From assembly GCA_036272735.1 (NCBI GenBank), contig DATAYF010000539.1:1-19084 (forward strand): a stretch of DNA of 19,084 bases, read 5' to 3'. Within the stretch, counting starts at the first letter, position 1. The number at the start of each line of letters is the position of its first letter. A program made the position numbers and the translations under genes. Under the pieces are notes generated by a model. The model did no database searches. It saw only the letters and a list, made by a program, of their open reading frames with translations, and was not told where the DNA came from. Origin of the DNA: DATAYF01 sp036272735 (lineage in GTDB: Bacteria; Chloroflexota; Ktedonobacteria; Ktedonobacterales; Ktedonobacteraceae). This document shows, one piece after another, positions 8,905 to 16,197 of the stretch.

Positions 8905-9528
8905 TTACTTGCTGCCGACACCAAAGAGCCAGGGGGCCTCTTGTTTGCGACGGGCCTCGTAAGCGGCGATATCGTCCTGGTGCGAAAGTGTCCAGCCGAT
9001 ATTATCCAGCCCTTTGAGCAGCGCCTGTTTGCGGAACGTGTCAACGTCGAAGCGCAGCACGCGACCAGCAGGCGTGGTAATCGTCTGGGCTTCAAGATCG
9101 ACGGTCAATTGATAACCCTCGGTCGCCTCAATATCTTTGAGCAGTTCCTGCACCGTTATTTCAGGCAAAGTAACGGGCAGGATGCTATTGTTGAAACAGT
9201 TATTATAAAAGATATCGGCATAGCTAGGCGCGATGAGGCAACGAATGCCATACTCGCGAATAGCCCAGGGAGCATGCTCACGCGAGGAACCACAACCAAA
9301 ATTATCGCCAGTCACCAGGATGCTCGCACCCTGGTAGCGCGGCTTATTCAGTTCAAAGTCGGGGTTAGGCGTGCCATCGGGCAGGAAACGCCAGTTCGCA
9401 AAGAGAATTTCAGCAAAGCCGGTACGCTTGATGCTCTTCAGGTAGCGTGCAGGCGTAATGTCATCGGTATTGACGTTGATGCGATCCATGGGGGCAGCCA
9501 GGCCCGTGAGTTTGACGAATGATTCCAC
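8905..9528 (-). CDS. leuD: 3-isopropylmalate dehydratase small subunit
   Basis: This is the small (swivel-domain) subunit of isopropylmalate isomerase, which with LeuC converts 2- to 3-isopropylmalate in leucine synthesis. Its 207 residues are normal for LeuD. It shows NTDDITPARYLKS, then the signature GDNFGCGSSREHAPWAI (about 74-90), then YADIFYNNCFNNSILPV, all typical. The start is GTG at 9528 with AAGGAG 9 bp upstream. It lies 18 bp after leuC, so the two form one transcript and heterodimer. Its end overlaps a short AAGT tandem repeat (about 8896-8910) that includes the stop codon. Confidence 0.95.
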   Translation of the reverse strand: MESFVKLTGLAAPMDRINVNTDDITPARYLKSIKRTGFAEILFANWRFLPDGTPNPDFELNKPRYQGASILVTGDNFGCGSSREHAPWAIREYGIRCLIAPSYADIFYNNCFNNSILPVTLPEITVQELLKDIEATEGYQLTVDLEAQTITTPAGRVLRFDVDTFRKQALLKGLDNIGWTLSHQDDIAAYEARRKQEAPWLFGVGSK

Positions 9529-9546
9529 AGTAATACGCTCCTTATA

Positions 9547-10950
9547 CTACAAATCACGGATATCGACGAAATGTCCGGCAACGGCGGTCGCGGCCGCCAT
9601 CGCGGGGCTGACCAGGTGCGTACGACCACCTTTGCCCTGGCGGCCCTCGAAGTTACGATTACTGGTGGAGGCGCAGCGCTCACCATCGCTCAAGAAGTCC
9701 CCGTTCATCGCAATACACATGCTACAACCCGCCTCGCGCCACTCAAAACCGGCCTCGCGGAAAATATCGGCCAGCCCTTCCTCTTCGGCAAGGCGACGTA
9801 CCTGCGTCGATCCGGGCACCACCAGTGCCCGCACACCAGCAGCAACGTGCTTGCCCTTCGCGTACTGCGCGGCCATACGCAGATCCTCAATGCGCGAGTT
9901 GGTGCACGAACCGATGAAGACGGTATTCACGTTGATATCCGTAATCTTCTGGCCGGGTTGCAGGTCCATATACTTCAAGGCGCGCTCGAAGCCCTGGCGT
10001 TTGAGCGTATCCTGTTGTGCGGCGGGATCGGGCACGGAGCCGGTAACATCCGCGACCATGCCGGGATTGGTTCCCCACGTGACCTGTGGACCAATGCCTT
10101 CGACGTTGACGTCGTAGACCGCATCAAACTGCGCGTCGGCATCGCTGGCAAGCTGCTTCCAGGCTGTGACAGCCTGCTCGAAGAGTTCGCCTTTGGGCGC
10201 AAAGGGGCGACCTTTGATATACGCGAAGGTCGTCTCGTCGGGAGCTACCATACCGGCGCGTGCTCCAGCCTCAATCGCCATATTGCACAGCGTCATACGG
10301 CCCTCCATCGAGAGTGCGCGCACGGTGGAACCGCTGAACTCGATGACGTGTCCGGTGCCCACGCCAGTGCCCAGCTTGCCGATGATAGCCAGCGCAAGAT
10401 CTTTTGCCGTCACGCCTGGGGCCAGCTTTCCCTCGACGCGCACATTCATCGTCTTGGGTTTGGTCTGTAAGAGGCACTGCGTCGCCAGCACGTGTTCAAC
10501 CTCGCTGGTGCCGATGCCCATCGCAAAGACGCCCAGGGCACCGTGCGTCGAAGTATGCGAGTCGCCACACACCAGCGTCATGCCGGGCAAGGTCAGCCCT
10601 TGCTCAGGGCCAATGATGTGCACAATGCCCTGGCGCGAGTCGTCCATATCATAAAGCGTAAGATCGAAGTCCTGCGCATTCTCTTCCATCGTCGTAATAC
10701 ACAATTCGCTCTGCTTGTCGACGACGTTGAGCATCTTGCGTCCATTCATTGTAGGCACGTTATGGTCAAGCACCGCGACGGTCGCATCAGTGCGATGGAC
10801 CGGGCGGCTGGCGGAGCGAAGGCCCGCGAACGCCTGTGGGGAAGTCACCTCATGAACAAGATGACGGTCAATGTAGAGGATCGTGGATTCGCCGGGGACA
10901 TCGCGTACAACGTGGGCATCCCAAATCTTATCGAACATTGTTTTTGACAT
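9547..10950 (-). CDS. leuC: 3-isopropylmalate dehydratase large subunit
   Basis: This is the aconitase-family subunit that binds the [4Fe-4S] cluster and does the dehydration/rehydration chemistry. Its 467 residues are full length for bacterial LeuC. The three cluster cysteines are visible: Cys349 in FIGSCTNSR, and Cys409 and Cys412 in AGCSMCIAMN. Other family blocks are VCGDSHTSTHGALG and the N-terminal TMFDKIWDAH. The start ATG at 10950 follows GGAG at about 8 bp. The 325-bp divergent region upstream carries a small hairpin, a possible leader ORF and a long fold-back, which may control it. leuA lies about 6.4 kb away on the same strand with mobile and membrane genes between; leuB is not in the window. 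Confidence 0.96.
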   Translation of the reverse strand: MSKTMFDKIWDAHVVRDVPGESTILYIDRHLVHEVTSPQAFAGLRSASRPVHRTDATVAVLDHNVPTMNGRKMLNVVDKQSELCITTMEENAQDFDLTLYDMDDSRQGIVHIIGPEQGLTLPGMTLVCGDSHTSTHGALGVFAMGIGTSEVEHVLATQCLLQTKPKTMNVRVEGKLAPGVTAKDLALAIIGKLGTGVGTGHVIEFSGSTVRALSMEGRMTLCNMAIEAGARAGMVAPDETTFAYIKGRPFAPKGELFEQAVTAWKQLASDADAQFDAVYDVNVEGIGPQVTWGTNPGMVADVTGSVPDPAAQQDTLKRQGFERALKYMDLQPGQKITDINVNTVFIGSCTNSRIEDLRMAAQYAKGKHVAAGVRALVVPGSTQVRRLAEEEGLADIFREAGFEWREAGCSMCIAMNGDFLSDGERCASTSNRNFEGRQGKGGRTHLVSPAMAAATAVAGHFVDIRDL

Positions 10951-10977
10951 ACTAACGTCTCCATCTGCAATTACTCA

Positions 10978-10995
10978 ACAAGCAACGCTGCTTGT
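10978..10995 (-). promoter_or_regulatory. small hairpin before leuC
   Basis: ACAAGCA-ACGC-TGCTTGT is a 7-bp perfect stem with a 4-nt loop. On the minus strand it comes directly after the stop codon of the possible leader ORF and ends about 15 bp before the leuC ribosome site. It could act in attenuation or translation control, but no alternative pairing was established. Confidence 0.4.
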
Positions 10996-11082
10996 CTATA
11001 CGCGCAAAGTAGGAGGAACCACCTGGCGCATACGCCTGACAAAATAGTTGATACCCGTGTAGGGCAAGTAAAGGTTATACAT
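10996..11082 (-). CDS. possible 28-residue leader peptide upstream of leuC
   Basis: This is a short ORF from ATG to TAG in the leuC upstream region. The peptide begins MYNLYLPYTGINYF and continues with five Arg, four Val and a Pro-Pro pair near the end (VVPPTLRV). It has four Tyr and three Leu, with no run of Leu codons as expected of a classic leu attenuator. No good ribosome site is seen before the ATG. A small hairpin follows the stop at once. The arrangement leader ORF, hairpin, gene is suggestive, and a Pro-Pro near the C-terminus is a known cause of ribosome slowing. It may also be a chance ORF. Confidence 0.3.
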   Translation of the reverse strand: MYNLYLPYTGINYFVRRMRQVVPPTLRV

Positions 11083-11125
11083 ATGATATCACAACCAGGA
11101 GAATGTGTACGCGATCTTCCTCCAC

Positions 11126-11196
11126 TTCTTTCGGTCTTTATGGTAAGTGTTGTACGGGCTGCGCCCGTACAACACTTACCATAAAGACCGAAAGAA
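11126..11196. repeat. 71-nt perfect fold-back (34-bp arms, 3-nt loop)
   Basis: Positions 11126-11159 are the exact reverse complement of 11163-11196, with TGC between. It lies in the divergent region between leuC and the propeller gene. No T-tract follows on either strand, so it is not an ordinary terminator. A perfect long palindrome suggests a recent small element (joined inverted ends of an IS, or a MITE-like hairpin) or a strong RNA structure. Confidence 0.85.
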
Positions 11197-11222
11197 ACCG
11201 CTCGTGTATTCACAAACTTTAT

Positions 11223-11251
11223 TTGTAAATACGCATAGCCTATGCAATAAT
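11223..11251 (+). promoter_or_regulatory. candidate sigma-70-type promoter with palindrome in the spacer
   Basis: TTGTAA (11223-11228), a 17-bp spacer, then AATAAT (11246-11251), ending 24 bp before the ATG at 11276. The spacer contains the palindrome GCATAG-C-CTATGC (11233-11245), well placed to be a repressor or activator site. Confidence 0.5.
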
Positions 11252-11275
11252 GTTTTGTAGCTACTATCGGGGAAC

Positions 11276-12763
11276 ATGGGAGAATGTGGGAGAATGTGGG
11301 TTATGTTGGTGCGTACAGGCAAGCTGGGGAAGTATCCATTTCTACTCAGGAAGGTAATTATCGCGGGTATCTGCCTGCTGCTCTTGATCTGTACGCTCTT
11401 CATGCTTGTGTATGCGATACGACGACTCACCGCGCCAAACGTCGCTCCATCAGCGCCAGGGCAGCCAACGCTGGAACAACTCGAACCGATAACCGAGCAG
11501 GCATACGGAAAAAACAACCAGTACGTTCCCAATAGCTGGGGGGTACAAAAGAGCCGCATCATTCGAGCCTCCACCGGCGACCTATTTACCGTCTATATTT
11601 CAGAGGGGTCGGACGTGCATAATCGCATCTGGCACCTGATGCATAAAGCGCCGGGCGCTACCGGCTGGCAGGAGATTCAGAGTGGCGATGCTGGCACAGA
11701 GCCAATCAACATACTACGCGGCCCGCACGACGAAATTCATCTCTTCGCCTGGCCGAACACCGACCTGCAACTACAACATATCTACTCAACCGATCTTGGC
11801 AAAACGTTTCAAAGCGAGATGATACCAGGAAAATGGGCAGACGACCAGGGGTATAGTTCAGGCGGCATCAATAGCCAGGGCGACATCGTTTTTTACCAGA
11901 CGAACGCCGACGAGCCGGGCACCTTTCTCTGGACCTACTACTCACCAAAGGTTGGGCATTGGCAATTCCACACCACCACTACCGATTTTCGCTATACCTA
12001 TGCCTTCTTCTTTCCCGGTGATAAAAATGATCTGACCATTACCGCTATGCGTGACGTCAAACGGTCACTGCTGGGCTATGCGCAACCGGATGACTCGTTT
12101 CCCTGGATTTTCAACGAAATCAAATACTTCCACATCAGCAATGTCAACAATCCCAGCCACACCCGCCAACAGGTGGTCGTGACCCAGGTTAACCCGCAAA
12201 ACATTAGCGACCACGATATCACCTATCAGCTCGATAGCTACATTGACACCGTCGGCAGAACACACATCCTCTACAACAACCTCTATGACGGACCAAATAT
12301 CCTCCACCACGCCATTATTCAGGATGGGGAACTGATAAAGGATGTCAAACTTTCTGTTTCCTCTGGCGTCAAAGCGCGCGTCATTCAAGATGCAGTAGGC
12401 CATTTTTATATCATTACCATGGATAGCAGTGGTCGAAGCATCAACGTCTACCCCGGCAACGCCAGCGATAGAGACGGTACCGACTTGAACGCGCCGACCA
12501 AACTGAATATTTCAGCATATCCAGGCTGTACCGACTACGATTTCTGCCACGAGCCAACCTTCACGGAGCCACGCAGCGGGAACGCGCTCTCCAACGAAAT
12601 CGATGGCACCTATGGCAACTTTAATCGCGAAATTTACTTCCGTATCAGGTTGCGCAGTAGCAATCAAACCAGCGCATCCTCGCCTGTCGTCGCCGTCACC
12701 ATACAGCAACAGGCACACCCAATGCTGCTTGCAGATGAGACGCGAAAAAGAGTCCTCGGCTAA
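11276..12763 (+). CDS. membrane-anchored exported protein, probable beta-propeller (sialidase/BNR-like fold)
   Basis: The 495-residue protein has a basic N-terminus, one membrane segment (about 27-48, IIAGICLLLLICTLFMLVYAI) and a large exported domain. The exported part has repeated blocks that look like propeller blades: GVQKSRIIRASTGDLFTVY, IWHLMHKAPGATGWQEI, HIYSTDLGKTFQSEM (close to an Asp-box S-x-D-x-G-x-T-F), and SYIDTVGRTHILYNN. One Asp-box match makes a sialidase/BNR-like fold likely, but the catalytic residues of true sialidases cannot be picked out and the role is unknown. Several starts are possible (ATG at 11276, 11294, 11303); a 10-bp tandem repeat GGGAGAATGT sits at 11278-11297. 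A divergent control region lies upstream. The C-terminus is unremarkable. Confidence 0.6.
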   Translation: MGECGRMWVMLVRTGKLGKYPFLLRKVIIAGICLLLLICTLFMLVYAIRRLTAPNVAPSAPGQPTLEQLEPITEQAYGKNNQYVPNSWGVQKSRIIRASTGDLFTVYISEGSDVHNRIWHLMHKAPGATGWQEIQSGDAGTEPINILRGPHDEIHLFAWPNTDLQLQHIYSTDLGKTFQSEMIPGKWADDQGYSSGGINSQGDIVFYQTNADEPGTFLWTYYSPKVGHWQFHTTTTDFRYTYAFFFPGDKNDLTITAMRDVKRSLLGYAQPDDSFPWIFNEIKYFHISNVNNPSHTRQQVVVTQVNPQNISDHDITYQLDSYIDTVGRTHILYNNLYDGPNILHHAIIQDGELIKDVKLSVSSGVKARVIQDAVGHFYIITMDSSGRSINVYPGNASDRDGTDLNAPTKLNISAYPGCTDYDFCHEPTFTEPRSGNALSNEIDGTYGNFNREIYFRIRLRSSNQTSASSPVVAVTIQQQAHPMLLADETRKRVLG

Positions 12764-12901
12764 TTCACCAACCTATGTTCCATTTCTTTTCCAGTGTTTG
12801 GAAGACTGTTTGATAAGCACAAAGTTGGTCGATTAAGAAATTGAGCGGGAACCAAACTGACCAGCAGAGTTTGTGTCGGAAAAAAGTTGGAGGAGAAATG
12901 C

Positions 12902-13417
12902 GTGAAATTTCCAAAACGTTGGTGGGCCGCGCCAATGGTTCAGGTGTTCACCCTTATCTTCTTCTTCATCGCACTCTATAACGATGCACAATTAGCACTC
13001 GGCATTGGTGCAGCAGGGACAGCCAGTCTTGATAGCTACCCAGGACTACTACAAGCATATAGTGGCAAAGTTCTCCCAACTTTACATGGAGTGCTTTTCG
13101 GCACGGTGGTTTCCGCTATTTTATATATGGCGGCCGAGGGGCATTGGCCCTGGTTTAGAGACCCTGACTGGGCAGTAGGCTTGCTCATCCAGCAAACCAT
13201 CGGCATTATTGGAACGCTGGTTGGCTACACACTTGGCATTCAATATGGGCTCTGGTATCAGGCGCAGTTTAATGCCACCACGATTTCTTCTTTGAATGCC
13301 AGCAGTGTTGCGCAAAACTTGTTTGGTGGTCTGGTATTTGTGCTTCAACAGGTCATTACCGCCATCGTCATCATCAGGAGACGCAGGCAGGCCAGACAGG
13401 CCAGGCAATCCAGGTAG
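12902..13417 (+). CDS. four-helix membrane protein, copy 1 of tandem pair
   Basis: I do not recognise the family. The 171 residues hold four likely membrane segments (about 10-28, 57-79, 90-112 and 140-158), a conserved EGHWPWF at 79-85 between the second and third, and a basic tail (RRRRQARQARQSR). The GTG start at 12902 follows GGAGGAG (12889-12895) and matches the start of the neighbouring copy; a TTG at 12887 would swallow the ribosome site. It aligns without gaps over 162 residues with the next gene, with 33 differences by hand count (about 80 percent identity), concentrated in the loop at 31-64. The tail contains short CAGGCCAG repeats. It could be a small transporter, sensor or stress-membrane protein; nothing points to one. 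Confidence 0.8.
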   Translation: MKFPKRWWAAPMVQVFTLIFFFIALYNDAQLALGIGAAGTASLDSYPGLLQAYSGKVLPTLHGVLFGTVVSAILYMAAEGHWPWFRDPDWAVGLLIQQTIGIIGTLVGYTLGIQYGLWYQAQFNATTISSLNASSVAQNLFGGLVFVLQQVITAIVIIRRRRQARQARQSR

Positions 13418-13483
13418 GGGGGTTGTAGTTCGTTTGTAGGCATGGGTAGGAAGTGACGAAGACAACGAAAGAGGGAGAAACTC

Positions 13484-14023
13484 GTGAAATTTCCAAAACG
13501 TTGGTGGGCCGCACCAATGGTTCAGGTGTTCACCCTTGCCATCTTCTTCATCGCGCAGTACAACGATTTGCAATTGATGCTGGGCATTGGCGCACACGGA
13601 CCCTTTGCGTCTGATAGCTATCCAGCGCTGTTGCAACAGTTGAGCGGGATCATTTTGCCTTGCTTGCACGGTGCGTTTTTCGGCATGATCGTTTCCGCCA
13701 TCTTATACGCCGCGGCCGAAGGGCATTGGCCCTGGTTCGAAGACGCTGATTGGGCAGTTGGCCTCCTCATCCAGCAAGCCATCGGCATCATTGGAACGCT
13801 GGTAGGTTATTCGCTTGGTATCCAATACGGGCTCTGGTACCAGACGCAGTTTAATGCCACTACGATTGCTTCTTTGAACGCCAGCGGCGTCGCGGAAAAT
13901 TTATTTGGCGGCATGATATTCATCCTTCAACAGATGATCACCGCCATCGTCATTATCAGGAGGCGCAGGTGCGCGAAAAAAGGTTTTGCGATGAATGATA
14001 GCGGCAAGCGTAAAGAAGGCTGA
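13484..14023 (+). CDS. four-helix membrane protein, copy 2 of tandem pair
   Basis: The 179-residue paralogue of the preceding gene starts 66 bp after it. The GTG start at 13484 follows GAGGGAG. The first 18 residues, the EGHWPWF block and the third helix (GIIGTLVGY, LGIQYGLWYQ) are nearly or fully identical to copy 1. The region at 31-64 differs most. The C-terminus diverges after RRRR and is longer (CAKKGFAMNDSGKRKEG). Its stop codon at 14021-14023 lies only 5 bp before the right-end hairpin of the IS200/IS605 element, so the last codons may have been remodelled by that insertion. Function unknown, as for copy 1. Confidence 0.8.
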   Translation: MKFPKRWWAAPMVQVFTLAIFFIAQYNDLQLMLGIGAHGPFASDSYPALLQQLSGIILPCLHGAFFGMIVSAILYAAAEGHWPWFEDADWAVGLLIQQAIGIIGTLVGYSLGIQYGLWYQTQFNATTIASLNASGVAENLFGGMIFILQQMITAIVIIRRRRCAKKGFAMNDSGKRKEG

Positions 14024-14028
14024 GACCT

Positions 14029-14049
14029 CCCCGGCATGAATGCGCGGGG
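14029..14049 (-). repeat. right-end hairpin of IS200/IS605 element
   Basis: CCCCG-GCAT-GA-ATGC-G-CGGGG, with one bulged G. In working TnpB systems this end is also the 3-prime part of the guide (omega) RNA, so it may be the end of an ncRNA scaffold; this was not tested. Confidence 0.7.
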
Positions 14050-14085
14050 GTTCCTGTTACTCACCCAACGCTTCCGGTTGCCCCG

Positions 14086-15647
14086 TTAGGAGAGACAACC
14101 GGCTCTTGGTGGGGATAGGCCCAGACTTGTGAGCCGACGCGCTCTGGCACGGGCGGCTTTGCCAGAAGCCAGCAGACCCATGCTTCGGGGCAAGCGTTGC
14201 CACGCGTTTGCACGTTGTTGCAGCCCCTCCATCACGGCTCGCAGGCGCGGCTCCGCACCTTCCCAGACATGCTGGGTGACAGAGGGGATCGTTTGCTGCG
14301 GTTCCAGGTAGGCCAGCCGAGAAAGCCGAGTAGAGATCACGCTGCACCGACTCCAATCCGCAAGGACATTGGTGCCAGCGCTCTGATCGTGGCTTCTTGT
14401 GATACTGCCGCGACTTCTGGCAGTACTGAGAGAGTCTGGTCTGATAGGCTGAGGCTTCGTGCAGGGTGCCGCCAGTTTTTGCAACTCTGCGGGCCAGATG
14501 CGCTACAAACATCCCTGGTGCGCGAAGTCCGACGCTCCGACCATACTGTTTCTGCCATCCTTTGAATGACGTCTTTTCTATGTGGAGTGTGGTGCCCACC
14601 TTGACGACGTCATGAGCCAGCTTGCCATGCAGCGCTTTCCGGTGAGCTGCTAATCTTCTCTCTGTATTGGCGTGTTGTCGCCTGGTTCCCTTGTACCGCT
14701 TGCTCTCGCGCCAGCGCAGGTGGGTGGTGCCATGCTTCTTGACACGCCCTTTCTCGTCGTAGTTCTCAGGATTGTTGGCGCGTCTTTGTCGATCCATCTT
14801 TCGCTGCAAGCGTCGTTTTTTGCGGGTATTGGGTGCGAGTTCCTCACAGAAGGTGACAAGATCAGCTTTGCCTTCGCGTGGAACAATAGCCAGAGTGGAC
14901 GGGCCAATATCCAGGCCGATGACATCAGAACCCGGCTTCTCATGCTCTGGCTTGATAAAGGCATAGCCCTCTAAGATCTAAGACGAGTTGCACGAAGTAT
15001 TTGTTTCCATCGTGGCCGGCTCCCTGTGCGGACTCGCTGGAAGCTTGGCGCCGGATCAGGCGCGCATACTTGATCGTGTGGCGCAGCCCATGCTGGATGA
15101 CTGGATCACGCCAGTCAATGAGAGCGGGAATGACCTGCTCGTTCCAGATGAGGAAGCCGCCATCTCCAGCGTTGGGATCGAGCACGAAGCGCATCCCAAC
15201 ATCGTTGCGCTTGCCCTCCACGCTATCAATGCCGCGTTCCTTGCTGCGAAACCGAACCCGTTTCGCCTTCCCGACGCAGACGCGATTGGTGGCTTGATAG
15301 GCCCGTGTGGCGAGCGTCTGGGCCATCGTACTCTCGATGTGGTCGGCGATCCAAGAGGTACGGGCGACTTTCGCGTACTCATGCAGTTCGTATTCGGAGA
15401 AGTGATGCTTCTTGCGCAAGGCAGAGAATGCCCGTGCGCGTTCCTGTTTGTTTGAGCGGGGGATGCTGCGGGCTGACTGCCAGGCGGGATCGTTGCGCAT
15501 CTGATGCAGGCGCTTGTTTGCTTCTCCAAGCAGAGCATTGTAGAGACACCGAGCGGCCTCCAGGTGAGCGCGTAGGTGGCGCTCCTGGCTCCAGTCCACG
15601 CGCAGGGGCAGTTCGATGAGAAAACTCGGCGTCTTTGCCCGCTTCAT
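14086..15647 (-). pseudogene. tnpB: TnpB (RNA-guided nuclease family), two frameshifts
   Basis: TnpB is the RuvC-type nuclease of IS605 elements. Restored, the protein would be about 516 residues. The N-terminal part runs from 15647 to about 14984 (MKRAKTPSFLIELPLRVDW onward). The reading then shifts at an exact 7-bp tandem repeat (TCTAAGA twice, 14970-14983); deleting one copy gives QLVLEGYAFIKPE in frame. RuvC-I follows (DVIGLDIGPSTLA), then RuvC-II (LHIEKTSFKGW) and RuvC-III (VQRDLYSAF). A second break at about 14317-14320, four extra bases, separates the tail, which continues LAYLEPQQTIPSVTQHVW to a stop at 14086. The zinc-ribbon region reads YCQKSRQYHKK, so one cysteine of the usual C-x-x-C is lost. 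The start overlaps the tnpA stop. Clearly nonfunctional as read. Confidence 0.9.
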
Positions 15648-16033
15648 GCCTTGCTCTGCCTCTCGATATACTTTTGAATGGTCTCACTGCTCACATTTCC
15701 CGCTGTACTGTAGAAAGTCGATCTCGTCCACAGTGAGGGCAAGCGTTTGAGGAAAGGATATTCCTCGCGCAACAGGTGAGCGGATCGCCCTTTGATAAGC
15801 CGGGCAATATCGGTCGGAAGGGTGCGCGGATTGCTGCGTACAAACAGATGGACATGGTCTGGTTGAATAGCCAATTCGAGTACCTTCCATTTGTTTTTTG
15901 CTGCTATTTCTTGAATGATTTGATGCAAGCGTTCCCTAATAGAGCCAACCAGGACTTTCCTTCTTCTTTTTGGGCAGAAAATGATATGATAGACAATCAA
16001 ATGAACATTGTGATTGTCCTGTTCGTATTCCAT
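15644..16033 (-). CDS. tnpA: IS200/IS605 Y1 transposase TnpA
   Basis: TnpA is a single-strand transposase that cuts at the element ends through a covalent tyrosine link. The 129 residues are the normal length. The metal-binding HUH motif is present (QPDHVHLFV, His60 and His62), and so is the catalytic tyrosine helix (ETIQKYIERQ, Tyr122). The N-terminal VYHIIFCPKRRRKVL is the usual first strand of the family. No frameshift or stop is seen. The TGA stop overlaps the tnpB ATG (ATGA), which suggests coupled translation. No convincing Shine-Dalgarno site precedes the start, so expression may be low, as is common for such genes. Confidence 0.93.
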   Translation of the reverse strand: MEYEQDNHNVHLIVYHIIFCPKRRRKVLVGSIRERLHQIIQEIAAKNKWKVLELAIQPDHVHLFVRSNPRTLPTDIARLIKGRSAHLLREEYPFLKRLPSLWTRSTFYSTAGNVSSETIQKYIERQSKA

Positions 16034-16118
16034 GTTGATACTCTACCACAGAACAACGATTTTAGCAAAAGTGTTCTATCCCTCTCCCCCAGCCCCAAAA
16101 TAAGGAACGGCTTTTCAT

Positions 16119-16140
16119 CCCCCGGATCGAATCGCGGGGG
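16119..16140 (-). repeat. left-end hairpin of IS200/IS605 element
   Basis: CCCCCG-GAT-CGA-ATC-G-CGGGGG: a 6-bp outer stem, one bulged G, a 3-bp inner stem and a 3-nt loop, about 85 bp upstream of tnpA. The design matches the right-end hairpin. Confidence 0.7.
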
Positions 16141-16197
16141 CTTTCAAGCCGGAAATTCTCTGTAAGTGGTGTCTCGGTGCAGGTAGTGCCACAGAAG

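Larger units (their letters stand above)
14029..16140 (-). mobile_element. IS200/IS605-type element (tnpA intact, tnpB broken)
   Basis: The coordinates run from right-end hairpin to left-end hairpin; exact cleavage sites were not determined. Gene order on the minus strand is tnpA then tnpB, overlapping by ATGA. Both ends carry G/C-rich hairpins of matching design (a C4-5 G stem, one bulged G, an AT-containing inner stem), as expected for the subterminal hairpins bound by Y1 transposases. The element lies directly behind the second membrane-protein gene. TnpA appears complete, so the element may still be mobile while TnpB is dead. Confidence 0.85.

Noticed and set aside
8896..8910. AAGT tandem repeat at the leuD stop as a phase-variable switch
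   Set aside because: Only about three to four units, placed at the stop codon. Changes there would add few residues and no functional switch is evident.
9571..10470. Plus-strand 299-residue ORF
   Set aside because: It is antisense to leuC, whose catalytic cysteines and full length are clear. No family features appear in the plus-strand reading.
10971..11213. Minus-strand 80-residue ORF across the 71-nt fold-back
   Set aside because: Its coding would include the perfect palindrome, it has no ribosome site, and it overlaps the more plausible short leader ORF in another frame.
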